Of a stretch of 64,000 nucleotides of DNA, positions 21,673 through 31,591 are shown one piece after another. How positions within the stretch are numbered: position 1 is the first letter of the stretch; each line of letters opens with the position of its first letter. The translations under genes and the position numbers were made by a program. Source of the DNA: Adiantum capillus-veneris (Eukaryota; Streptophyta; Polypodiopsida; Polypodiales; Pteridaceae); contig CM043954.1 in assembly GCA_014529385.2 (NCBI GenBank), positions 7,689,806 through 7,753,805 of the forward strand, written 5' to 3'. The notes beneath the pieces were generated by a model. That model saw only the letters and a program-made list of their open reading frames with translations. It searched no databases and was not told the origin of the DNA.

Positions 21673-22629
21673 TGTTGGACAGGAAGTCTCACACACCCAT
21701 GAAGTGCATGCAAACACTACCTAGATCAACATAATGTCAATCGAGGACACAGATGACACGATAGGCACACGGAGGAAATCTCTTAAGCTTGTCAGACTGA
21801 GATCATCCTACACATACAACACTCAGGAAGGCCAACTAAACCACAATCAAGAACCTCACTGCTCTCAACTACACCACGTAGCCACATACAAACATGCGGA
21901 AGGTAACTCACCTAATCATGCCAGATTCGTACGAAACTTAAGGAACACCATCCCCTCACTAGGATACACCTGTCCCTAAGCTTCTACACTCAAAACCCTC
22001 ACTCTAAACCCATCTGCGGAAAACGCGTAGGATGACAGAGCCGAATTTTAAAAGTGTCCGAAACTGAAATTTATGAGTACCTATGCGTAGCTTATGTCGC
22101 CACGATTCTATAGACTACTAGCACGCAGAAAACAGACATCGTTTGATACACTTACGGCCACAAATAGCTCGTAGATGCGTCGGCGTGTGCGCTTCGTCTC
22201 GCGTGGAATGCTTGGCGTTGTCACGTAGCTCTCCTCGAGCCTACAACAATGGTGCAGTCGGATCTCCAATGTGTTGAGCGAGCCGGGCGTAGCGAGAGGA
22301 TGAAGCTCACGCTCACTCTCTTTCTCTCTCACACACAGTAGACGGCAACGCTAAAGTTTGATTATGATAAAAAGTCCTTTTTACAAAATGACCTAGGTAC
22401 CTTATATACTAAGGCTACCTTAGGTTTAACCAAAATTGGGGTTGAAAGGGTCAAATGGCTTTGTATTTACAATCTGGAAGTGCCATTGCACCCCGGCTTC
22501 TGAAACTAGAATAACTACTCATTACAAATGACGTTTATAGCCATAATCCACAACATTTCATAACTCGCAAAAGATAAGACTTTGATACGAAACTTGAGTT
22601 ATGTTGTGTTGTTGACCAAGTGGTCAACA
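21673..22629 (-). repeat. 5' LTR of the 11.4-kb element
   Basis: 957 bp, TG...CA ends, about 97.6% identical to 11250-12206 by hand count. Followed on the plus strand by the duplication CAATT. Confidence 0.95.
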
Positions 22630-23230
22630 CAATTGTTTACTTGAAAAGAGAGTCGCCGATGGTTATATAGAAATTGTCCAAAAGAAAAGCTAACCAAGAT
22701 ATGATATCAATGTCATCTACAATCCTGGTGAGTCTCTTTCTTCCTTTGTCTACATCTACATTCTTACTTTTAGCCATAAGAAGTCAAAGTTCAAGGCCGA
22801 CTTTTCTACTAGCAATGCCTTGTACCTATCCTTCTCAATCTTGTACGCAAAAACTTTTGAAATAAGAGACGTGACTCTAAATTTAAGGTCCTCCAAATTT
22901 AGCCTTGTGTATAGTGTTGTGAAGTCAAAAGTTTGGAGACATAAAGGAGAACATTTCTCCTTAAGGATTCTTGAAGAGTTCAAAAATTTTATAATAGGAA
23001 TCACACCTAATGAATCATTTAAAATCCAACTTGAATCGGTAGGTACGTTTATTTCCTTTAGCATATTTTTACAGAGTTCATTCATGCTAGGTAAGATGAA
23101 TTTGAAACAATAACTAAGCCATTTGGAAACCTTAGTCAAAGAGGTGTTATAAGAAGCATCTATAAATCTAGGCTTTATAGGGTTCTTCTGAAACTTCCAA
23201 ACGGTATATAGAAAAGGTAATTTCTCCTCA
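22630..23230 (-). pseudogene. Penelope-like reverse transcriptase, N-terminal half
   Basis: The minus strand from about 23225 reads LPFLYTVWKFQKNPIKPRFI (fingers), then SKWLSYCFKFILPSMNEL, and TFDFTTLYTRLNLEDL (RT motif A with the catalytic Asp). It ends with F-K-stop-T at the CAATT duplication, and the other half begins I-G-I-P-M at 11249. The stop sits where the family has Q, consistent with CAA to TAA. Together the halves form one RT core with fingers, A, B, C and thumb. Confidence 0.8.
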
Positions 23231-24099
23231 ACTCACCGTTTGGCTACTACGGACGCGTGATTGGGTATGAGAGCCCCGGGTAACGGGAGTGTCCCCCTCC
23301 ATTTCACAACATGGAGGTATCAGGGAAGTCCGTCTCGCACAGGGACTCCATGACCCCAGTTTCAGGGCTGTCGGCTCTTCGTCACTTTGGACACGCCGAT
23401 GGGTTGTTCACTTTGGACGTTTAGGTACTCCACATGGAGGTCTCGACTTCTTCTTTGAGATCAGCCATGCACATTCATGAATGCACGCCCGAGGCGCTCC
23501 TCATTTGCAATTGATGGTTGTCGGTAGATTCGGCCTGGCCCGCGGTTCGAGGCATTTTTGGTGATTTTTTAAGTTTGCCCAAAGTGGCCTGATAGAGTTT
23601 TAGAGGGACCTCTTAGACATGCGCTCAAGGCATGAATAGCCTCGTTTGCTCAACATGATCATAAAGACGCTTGTGCACTCAAATCGAGCTTCATGAATGT
23701 GCGGTGCCAAGAAGGCTCCCGCATGCATCTCGGGCCGTGAAAACACATAATAGCCTCTAGCCAAAATGCATGTGGAAAAGCTTTTGGCTTTTGACCACAT
23801 ATCATGCCATCTCCATAAGTCACATATGTTTCCTTGTAGCCACACCTTTTTACTTTTTACTGATGGGTAAACAACACTATATATTGGTTTTTTATCCCAA
23901 GACTTGCTAAAAATGCATTGAAGTCTTTAGCGATATACTTTTGCTAGGTCAAAACAAAGAGTTCACACATTTACAATTGGATACATCTTTAACCCATAAG
24001 AAAAAATTTCTTGAAGCACATAAATAATGTGGACTATCGAATCTACATTGGAAGAAGCATATGCAATGGCTACATTTGCTTCCTTTCTTTAAATCTCTT
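23231..24099. other. No gene recognised
   Basis: Contains a GC-richer patch (23240-23560) with open frames on both strands but no motif I know, and may be the 5' part of the Penelope-like element or unrelated sequence. Part of 23880-24100 may extend the copia gag remnant on the minus strand. Confidence 0.4.
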
Positions 24100-24590
24100 T
24101 AGCCTTAAGATTATATTCTTGCCTTTATCACAAACCTTCTAATGCCTATTTTTCTTTGCAGAAGCAACGGCTGTGGGGATAGGCGTGCTACCTACACAAG
24201 CATTGGAAGTGGCAAAAATGGCATTGTTCTTTTATTGTGCAGCACAAAAATCCATTCAATATCATGGTGCTTAGTGCTTACTCTTTTGAACTATGCCTCT
24301 TGTAGTAATACAAAGACCAGACCATCAAACTTTACACCATCATATTTATTTGCACAAGCCAAAAAGAGGAGGCAAAAGTTAGATAAGACATTGGCAAAGC
24401 GTTAATAACTATCTGCACAAAATCACTATCAGAAAAGATCTCACCAAATGAAACATTGAGATCTTTAATGCCCACAAGAATTCATCCATGTTATCCTCCT
24501 TGTGCATAACCTTGGACTCTAGCTCTTTATGCATGCCAATAATTCTTGCCAAATTTAAACTTGCATACAAAGAAGCTAATCGATCCCATA
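24100..24590 (-). pseudogene. Copia gag remnant, inverted
   Basis: Minus-strand frames read LYSIWDRLASLYASLNLARII and HKEDNMDEFLWALK, then ALPMSY and a segment resembling a copia gag tail. The order fits the copia gag family (a segment with 'W..L...Y', then 'M.L.E......L', then 'ALP.SY'), but I rate it as motif-level only. It lies head to head with plus-strand copia pol at 24590, so the block is rearranged. Confidence 0.45.
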
Positions 24591-26141
24591 TAGAGTACAA
24601 CTTGATTTTCAACAATGAGACATGTGACTTGGTTGAATTTCCAAAAGGTAAGCAAGCCTTACTTTGCAAATGGATTTACAAGAAGAGTTTAGATTTGATA
24701 GTCACAAGCTTAAGTACAAGGCTAGATTGATTGCTAAAGGATTCAAGCAGTAGAAGGGAGTTGATTTTGGTGAAATCTTCTCACCCTTGGTCAAGATGAC
24801 TACACTATGTATAGTGCTTGGACTAGTAGCCATTGAAGACATAGAGCTTGTCCAAATGGATGTGAAGACAACTTCCTTTACGGGGATTTTGAAGAGGATG
24901 TTTACATGAAGCAACCTCAAGGTTTTTAACAACCTAAGAGGAAGGAGCTTGTATGAAAACTCAAGGAAGCACTTTATGGCTTAAAGTAGGGTAGTGGTAT
25001 GAAAATTTTGATTTTTTAATGCAGTCCCAAGGACTTAGAAGGAGTCAAGAGGATCATTTCTTGTATACAAAGAAATGAAGTGGTGGTTCTTTGGTCATTC
25101 TCATCTTATATATGGATGACATGCTCATTGCAAGAAAGTCCATTGAGGAGATTACCAAATTGAAGCAAATGTTGAGCAAAAACTTCACTACAAAGGACTT
25201 GGGCGAAGAAAATCATTTTCTGCATATGCGTATCAAGAGAAACGAGAAAAAGAAAATTCTTGAGTTGTCTCAAGAATCTTATATCCACTAGGTCTTGTAA
25301 CTTTTAGGTATGCAAGGTAGGAAGGCAATGAGTATCCCACTACCATCATATTTGAAACTAAGCAAGGAAGATTTTTCCAAGGCAGAAGATGAGAAATAGT
25401 AAGTGTGCCATATTCTTTAGTTGTAGAAAGTCTTATGTATGGTATAGTAGCTACAAGGCTAGACATTGCTTTTGTTGTGGGAGTGGTTACTCAGTATATG
25501 GCTAATCCTAGCAAGCAGCATTGGATATGATTGAAACACATCCTTAGGTATTTGAAGGATACAATGAGCAGGTGTTTACACTTTGGTAACAACGATACAT
25601 CTATTGGTTATGCGAATGCGAATGATGTAGGTTGCAAAGATAGTAGGCGATCTACGTCTCGCTACATATTCATACTTTTAGGAGTCGTCATTTTTTGGAG
25701 ATCATCTCTCCAAGATTGTACATCTTCTTCCACTATAGAGGCTGCATACCCTGCAGCATCAGATGCCAGCAAGGAAGCTTGGTACATTTAGTGGCAGATT
25801 TAGACATTCAACAGGTTTTGATTTTGCATTGTGATAGTCAGAGTACCATTGCTTTGGCAATAAATTTTGCATTTCACTCCAAGTCAAAACACATTGAGGT
25901 GAGGGTCTCATTTAGGATGCATTGACAGATAAGCGATTGGAGTTCCAGAAGGTTTAGAGTAATGACAACCTAGTGAATGTTCTTACAAAGAGCTTGGCTA
26001 CATAGGGGTTTGCACATTGCATCAAGTTAATGGGTGTAGGGTGAGCACAACTTTACAAGGTTGAAGTTGACGTGCTTCACAATGTACATACTAGCTTTAA
26101 TAATATCCATTTATGGTCACATTGGTCTTTAAGTGAAAGAT
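24590..26141 (+). pseudogene. Copia reverse transcriptase and RNase H (heavily broken)
   Basis: Fragments in the right order on the plus strand: FNNETCDLVEFPKGKQ and CKWIYKK (RT N-terminus) near 24610-24680; LVQMDVK-type and YMDDMLIARKS (copia Y-x-DD catalytic motif; 25091-25291); LRYLKDTMSRCLHFGN, STSRYIF and STIEAAYPAASDASKEAWY (RNase H, 25531-25791); and LHCDSQSTIALA plus HSKSKHIEV (25820-25910). Many stops and frame changes. The end abuts the LTR start at 26142. Confidence 0.75.
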
Positions 26142-26179
26142 TGTTGGAGTAAAGACCTGTGACCGTCCGCCTGCGACTA
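26142..26179 (+). repeat. Start of the copia 3' LTR, cut by the chromovirus-like element
   Basis: AAGTGAAAGAT is followed by TGTTGGAG, the usual copia purine tract and LTR start. Only 38 bp remain before the next element's LTR at 26180. The rest may resume after 36210, where a GACTA duplicate and a tatttaaa box occur. Confidence 0.5.
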
Positions 26180-26774
26180 TGTAAGATGTCCAATTTTTGG
26201 GTCTCTTCTAAAAATAAGAAAAATAGCTTTCAATATCTATTTTGCCAAATTTTGACTTAAGATGCTTGAATGACAGTATCGGAAGGTTCTATAGTAAAAA
26301 GCAAGGTCATTTCCATGTTCCAGTAGGTTAGACAAACGTTTGGTTCAGTTTTAGAAAAATCCGCTATTTTAAGCTTTTTCATGTTTTTTATGCTTTTAGG
26401 TACTTTTTTGCAAAAAGCAAGGTCGAATCCTTAATCTACATGTATCAGGGAAGCTATGGTTCAATTTTGTAAAAATTTGCTTTTTGAGCGCTTTTCACTC
26501 TATTTTCAACTTTTCATGAATTTTAGTGCTTTTTAGTGAAAAGCGAGTCCGCTTTCTTATGCCAGTGGACGAGGGCAATCCATGGTTCTTTTTTTTTTTT
26601 TTCCTTTGCTTTTGATGCTATTTTTAGCTTTTTGTGCTTTTTGGTGTTTTTGAAAAGCAATGTGCTTTTTATAATGACCTAAACCTAAAAATATTAATTT
26701 TAGTCTCCGTTGCATCTAAAATGATCACCCGGAGCAAAAACGGAACCAGACGGAATTTTTACAGGAATAATTTT

Positions 26775-26783
26775 TATAAAAAG
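26775..26783 (+). promoter_or_regulatory. TATA-like box in the 5' LTR
   Basis: TATAAAAAG occurs in the LTR about 150 bases before the GTAAGT at 26923. The 3' LTR copy has lost the motif (TTTAAAAAAAG). Inferred promoter; no transcript data. Confidence 0.4.
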
Positions 26784-26920
26784 CGATACCGTAAATAGGC
26801 CGGAGCAGTACGAGAAAGTCATAATTATGTCGGGATATTACAGTGCGGCATAGTCTAGCTACGGTTTCCATTAGTTGGCCAGATACTGCTCAGATGACCA
26901 ATTTTGTTGTAAAAATTGAA

Positions 26921-26928
26921 TGGTAAGT
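26921..26928 (+). promoter_or_regulatory. Candidate 5' splice site in the LTR
   Basis: TG|GTAAGT, a near-consensus splice donor, is conserved in the 3' LTR (35059-35066). It would lie about 115 bases after a start at the TATA box and could feed the acceptor-like sites ahead of the ORFs at 27286, 27882, 28836 and 29924. Inference only. Confidence 0.35.
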
Positions 26929-27285
26929 GGGAGAGTTGACCACCAAAAGTTGTGCCATGTTTTTAGAAATTTCCCAAAAGCAAGAGGCTATTCCAGAAGG
27001 CTGAAAACTAGCGCTACGTGTAGCTTGGGCATCACTCTGACTAACTATAGAACTTATAAATTGGCATAGAGTGCACAGTTTTCAGTGCTCAATTTTGCAT
27101 CATGCACTTATTCAAGCATGTTGTTTGAGATACGATATTGTATTCATGATGCATCTATAAGTGACATTGGTTGGTGATACTTGTTTGACTTGTCTTCTTG
27201 AGTGGAAGTGTTTGGTTTGAGTTATGGTTGAAGTGTTCAAACAACGTCGTTGTAATCTCTTTGAATGTTTGTTTTGTAGTAACAA

Positions 27286-27775
27286 ATGGCTCCCAGAGTG
27301 ACATTTGAATGCTTTAGCCAAGGGAATGAGGTTTTGGCCATGTTGTCCAGAGATGTCCAGAGATGAACGAGAACTCTCTTACTTAGAAATTGGGACCAAA
27401 GTCTTTGGTATTCTAAGAAGCACAACTTGTTGTTGGAAAAGTGTTGACCGTAGTTACCTTACCCGTCACCAAGAACCCTTCCATCAATTCTTCATCTATG
27501 TTGACGACAGTCCAAGAGATTGGTTCGCCAACCTCAAACTACTTCAACTCAGAATATGGCTAGGCCTAGAAGACATGTTCTGCTACTTGGCGATGCGTTC
27601 CCAAATGTTAAGAATTACCGAAGCCGCTAAGAAGTTTAAAGCTCTTGCAGCTATCATAGGAAAAGAAAAGTTGGAAGATAACTACATACCACGTTGTCGC
27701 GTGGGAGGTCTGAGAGAATATCCTGTTATGAGAGTTAAAAGAATATTTAAAAAATTAGCTCCAAAACACCCATAA
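27286..27775 (+). pseudogene. Extra ORF 1 of the chromovirus-like element (unknown protein)
   Basis: ATG at 27286 opens MAPRVTFECFSQGNEVLAML, then a perfect 10-bp tandem duplication (27346-27355 and 27356-27365) shifts the frame. After it, an open frame continues to 27775 (SYLEIGTKVFGILRS, WFANLKLLQLRIWLGLEDMF, AAIIGKEKLEDNYIP, a basic C-terminus). An in-frame ATG at 27305 would alternatively give an unbroken 156-residue product. I do not recognise the protein; it is neither gag nor pol. The ATG follows a candidate acceptor (TTTGTTTTGTAG, AG at 27278-27279). Confidence 0.55.
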
Positions 27776-27881
27776 CATTGTAATGAAACCATAAAGATCA
27801 AATTTTGATGAATAAAAGAAGTGTAGACTCAATTTTGGTTCACATGTGTACTAAGTTCTCTCTCTCATTGTCTTGTTTTAG

Positions 27882-28616
27882 ATGGATCTTCTTAATTGTC
27901 TAGATGAACTCCCGAGTGACTTTGCACAAAGAGTCTTTTTCAGTTATGCGGTTGTATTCAGTCTCCATTGGGGAATTGAAGTGGTTCGAGTTTCAAAGGG
28001 GACTATAGATTACCTTGTACCCAACACTTACGTAGCATGGGAGTTATATGTTGAAGCTCAGCCTGAACATCGAACACAAGTGCTTGATAGGTTTATGACC
28101 AACCCACAGATTTGGGTAAAGGAAAAGATCCAAGAAGGTGATGTTAAAGTGCAAGGATATATTCTTTACCTTAACTTATACTCTCTTTTGGACATATTGA
28201 GTCGTGAACTCATACTTAGTAAGAAGGCCCTTATGTTAAACCAAAGATACGGCTTTTGTGAGAAGGTTATAATCAGAGTGTGGAAGAAGTCAAATGGCGG
28301 CAACCAACTCTATTATGTACCCCAGGATTGGTTCAATAGAGTCTATGGACCTATCCTCAAATACAACCCTCACAATGTCATCATTACCTTTGATGACTAC
28401 GAGAAACCAAGGTGCATTGGTGACTTTGCCCAAGCACAACCAATGACAGTGAATTCTAGTAGATACTTCTACAGAAATGTTGTAAACAAACGACATGTTC
28501 ATGTAAACTGCTTTACTGGATTATCACCCAAGGATGTATCACGGGGGAGAGAATGGTACGAAAAGAAAGATGTGACTTTTAGTGCACAAGTTGAAGTTCT
28601 AAACTTTGACACCTGA
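27882..28616 (+). CDS. Extra ORF 2 of the chromovirus-like element (244 aa, unknown)
   Basis: Intact 244-codon ORF between the 5' LTR and gag. No signal peptide, membrane segment or catalytic motif that I recognise. It begins MDLLNCLDELPSDFAQRVFF; a YLVPNTYVAWELY segment lies near residue 48, YNPHNVIITFDDYEKPRC near 165, and a C-terminal EWYEKKDV near 225. The ATG comes directly after a strong acceptor-like stretch (a TACTAAG branch-type sequence, a pyrimidine tract and TTTTAG, with AG at 27880-27881). A decayed relative follows at 28836-29612. Its persistence as the only long open frame in the element besides RNase H is notable. Possible roles, such as in silencing suppression, transport or particle function, would be guesses. 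Confidence 0.65.
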   Translation: MDLLNCLDELPSDFAQRVFFSYAVVFSLHWGIEVVRVSKGTIDYLVPNTYVAWELYVEAQPEHRTQVLDRFMTNPQIWVKEKIQEGDVKVQGYILYLNLYSLLDILSRELILSKKALMLNQRYGFCEKVIIRVWKKSNGGNQLYYVPQDWFNRVYGPILKYNPHNVIITFDDYEKPRCIGDFAQAQPMTVNSSRYFYRNVVNKRHVHVNCFTGLSPKDVSRGREWYEKKDVTFSAQVEVLNFDT

Positions 28617-28835
28617 GATGTGAACAAATATAGAGGTAGAACCTCAGTTGTAGGAAACAAGAATTGGTTCATTGGACCCTTTTGTAATTATGTATCTCCT
28701 TAGAAACACTATTATCTTTTTGGTATTCTGCGGTTAGATTTTGATATAACACATATTGTTTTGAAGATATGATAATTGAGTTTGAATCTTGGTTTTATCA
28801 GTGTAACTGATTTGAATGACGGGGTATGTGCGTAG

Positions 28836-29612
28836 ATGACTGACATCTTACCTCGACGGATATGGGCGGATATACTCTCTCGCCTTATGGTGGAGGAGTG
28901 TTTCCAAACTGGAGTGGAAGTACAAAGACTTGTCAGTACTACGCATAACGGGGAAGAGAAGAAAATGTTGATGTCTACGGATTTCATTGTACCAAATACT
29001 TTCCGAGCTTGGTATCATTATGCTGCAGGGAACCTCAAGTTTAGACCCCCTGAGCATAAACCCTCACTTGTTGGGAGTATTGAGTGAATACAATCTAAGT
29101 TGGGAATGGAGATTGTAATCACTAATCAAATATTGTACATAAATGCTTATGAACTTACCCTAAGACCGACAAAGGAAATGTGGATGGCCAGAAACATACT
29201 TCCTTTAGTAATGGCTTAGGGATTCTTTGACATTGTTATGTTTAATGTATGGGGACGGCAATGCAAAAACAGTGATCGACATTCTTTTAGCCCAATACCT
29301 TGGAAGTTATTCTTTAACTTATATAGGAAGGCACTAATCTACAATCCTCGCAATGTAAAAATTGTATACAATGCCTACAACAGACCTTAGTGCCTTGCAG
29401 ATTGTGCAAATATACACAGCTCAATGGGATGGGACACACCGGATGTGTTTCCAAAAGAATTTTCTTTCCTCGATGACTAATTTGGGTATAGGAAGGCGAT
29501 TATCCATACCGAAATGGGAGTAGCTGTTTCCAACAAATCTCTTACTCAGGAATGGTATGACTCACACGCCAACGAAGAGATGTTCCAGCCAAAGATCATA
29601 AAGGACTATTAG
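28836..29612 (+). pseudogene. Decayed tandem relative of extra ORF 2
   Basis: One frame throughout with internal stops at 29085, 29217, 29388 and 29478 and a final stop at 29610. It aligns with ORF 2: FIVPNTFRAWYHYAAG with YLVPNTYVAWELYVEA, IYNPRNVKIVYNAYNRP with KYNPHNVIITFDDYEKP, and TQEWYDSHANEEMF with GREWYEKKDVTF. The stop at 29388 sits where ORF 2 has the R of P-R-C. Similarity is low, so the duplication is old. The ATG directly follows AG at 28834-28835 with an upstream TAACTGA. Confidence 0.7.
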
Positions 29613-29923
29613 AATCAACCATCAGACATACTCAAGGAATGGGACAACTATACTCCATTGGTGGAAGGATGTCACAATGGATATTATCGAGTGCATTATG
29701 TTAGAGCCATTAGGATTTGTTAGAAACTTTCAAAACACTTTGTAGACTTTTTGAAAACCCAAAGTTTTGTGATATAAAAATTGGATTAATTTATTCGTTA
29801 TTCTTTCTCCTATTTTCTTCTCATCTTATCTTTAAATGTTTATTCTATTTGATTTAAGGACTTTGAGCGGACTATAATATTTTACTAAGTGTGACTTTGA
29901 CTGATATGGTGCAGTAAGTTACC
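29613..29923 (+). other. Spacer before gag with a candidate splice acceptor
   Basis: No ORF. It ends TATGGTGCAG (AG at 29913-29914) ten bases before the gag ATG, with a TTTACTAAG branch-like sequence about 30 bases upstream. Confidence 0.4.
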
Positions 29924-31089
29924 ATGTCTCCTAAAGGAAATGCGGCTGCTGCTAATGCAAATGCACCTATTGTTCCTCAACACACCATCATCGATAGAGA
30001 CATCGATGCTATGCTTCGCAAGTCTCAACTTGGAAATTTTAACGGGAAAGGAAAAGATTTAGGCAAAGTTCTTGAAGATTGGATTGAGCGCATGGATGAT
30101 TACTTTGACTTAGCCCATTCGTCAGGCAGAAACAAAGCTATCATCGCTAAGTTCAAACTAGAGAAAACATCCAAGCAATGGTGGAGAGATCATTGCACAG
30201 AAAAAAATGTTGATCGTAATGCTGCAACTCAGGATTATCTTAAGACCCAAGCTTAAGAAGAACTATCAAAACAAGGTCTATCATTCATACCGTATGAATG
30301 AGTTTTTTGAATGTAATCAAGGAACCAGATATCTAGAATCATACTATCAACATTTCTTAAATCTTGTCAAGTATGCTCCAGCAAGGATGACTCAAGAGAT
30401 AAAGGTAGCTCAATTCGTGTCAGGGTTACATAATCCTATGAAGACTAGACTCCAGAGTCTTCGTCTTACCAATTTTGCATAAGTCCTTGATGTAAAAAAA
30501 CCCATTGAAATAGAGTTATCTACTATCAGAAAGAGGAAACCAAAACTTGTCCCTGTTTCTGAAATCAAAGGACCGCGTCCCGAGGAGGAAAAAAGATCTG
30601 AGAATCCACAACAAAGAAGAGAGAAATAATTACGTATGAAAGCCAAACAAGATCATTTGTGCTACACTTGTCTTTATCCTAGTCATCAATCCAAGGATTG
30701 TCCATTTAATAATTCAAGTTTCACAGGATTGGTGGACAATTATGAACATAGAAACTTCAATTCAAATCGGAATTTCGAAAACTTTAGACCCAGACCATTG
30801 GCAGTTCAGAGGAACTTCAATCAGCAAAACTTTAACCAAAACTAGAGATAACCTCAAAACCAAGGGAATTTTAGGCCAAGCAATCCATCTTTTGTTCGAA
30901 ATGGACCGCCTGTCAACAATAACAACGGGAATGGTAATTATTAACTTCTTCCAGGAGGAGGAGGAAATCAAAGACCTCAAGGAAGACCTCAAGTTAACAA
31001 AGCTCAAGGGGCTAGAGGTGAAGGAAATCATGCAAACGCGTATGTTCATGCTGCGATTGACCATCAAGGAGTGAATGAACAATTTTCAG
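29924..31089 (+). pseudogene. Gag with CCHC zinc knuckle
   Basis: Starts at ATG 29924 (MSPKGNAAAAN) and is open for 110 codons (DWIERMDDYFDLAHSS, FKLEKTSKQWWRDH), then shifts frame at about 30240 and continues as YHSYRMNEFFECNQGTRYLE, YYQHFLNLVKYAP and AQFVSGLHNPMKTRL, the normal gypsy capsid order. At 30660-30700 it encodes CYTCLYPSHQSKDC, an exact C-x2-C-x4-H-x4-C knuckle. A stop at 30480 and later frame changes break it. Confidence 0.8.
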
Positions 31090-31591
31090 TATTCAAACCC
31101 CACTGGAGTATCAAGGTAACCATTTTACCTTATTGATTGATTCAGGGAGTACACATTCTTTCATATCTCCTAAGTCCATCAGAAACGTCATTTTGTTTGA
31201 ACACCCTGATATAGACCTTACAATAGAATTAGCTACAGGTAGGAGGGTTAGATCTTCTACTTCAGTGAGTAACTTGAATTTTGTTTTGGATGGTCATAAT
31301 ACTTCTGCAAAATTCAGAGTCTTACCCATAGAAATTTACGATGGAATTCTAGGAATGGATTGGCTTAAAGCCAATGATGCTTACATACATTGTAAAGATA
31401 CTTCATTGACTTTCAAAAATGATCAAAACTCTAGGGTTACAGTTATTGGGAAACAGGGGAAGCTTAAGCTCAGACTAGTGAACTTTACCAAACTTATGAA
31501 GAGTCATAGGAAGAATGAAAGGATTTACGCAGTAAAGCTTAACCCTAAGGAGAAGAAGATAGATTCACCTGAGTCTGAATGGATAACATAA
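31090..31591 (+). pseudogene. Retropepsin domain
   Basis: LIDSGSTHSFISPKSI gives the D-S-G-S active site, followed by IELATGRRVRSSTSV, the FRVLPIEIYDGILGMDWLKAND closing block and a basic linker. Open to a TAA at 31589 that separates it from RT in the same frame, where the family has a residue before F-D-D-V-F. The domain itself looks complete. Confidence 0.85.

Larger units (their letters stand above)
11245..22634 (-). mobile_element. 11.4-kb LTR retrotransposon without recognisable RT or integrase (Tat/Athila-like), with flanking duplications
   Basis: LTRs of 957 bp (11250-12206 and 21673-22629) differ at about 23 positions by eye and are flanked by the perfect duplication CAATT (11245-11249, 22630-22634). 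A tRNA-Asp-type primer site at the right and a polypurine tract at the left put the element on the minus strand. The interior holds a palindrome-rich leader, gag, a long protease-containing polyprotein with W-[IV]-P-K repeats, unresolved sequence, and a DEAD-box fragment. No RT, RNase H or integrase motif was found, so it must have depended on a partner element for movement. The 2.4% LTR difference makes it one of the younger insertions here. Confidence 0.9.
26180..27024 (+). repeat. 5' LTR (remnant) of the chromovirus-like element
   Basis: Starts TGTAAGATGTCC and runs collinear with 34308-35171 up to CTACGTGTAGC, after which the two diverge. Contains a TATA-like TATAAAAAG at 26775 and GTAAGT at 26923. 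The sharp loss of similarity suggests a deletion of the LTR end, primer site and part of the leader. Confidence 0.85.

Noticed and set aside
22756-23139. Group II intron or LINE reverse transcriptase
   Set aside because: The fingers motif, motif A (TFDFTTLYT) and, after rejoining, motif B (GIPMGTN) are of Penelope type, and no intron structure or LINE ORF1 is visible.
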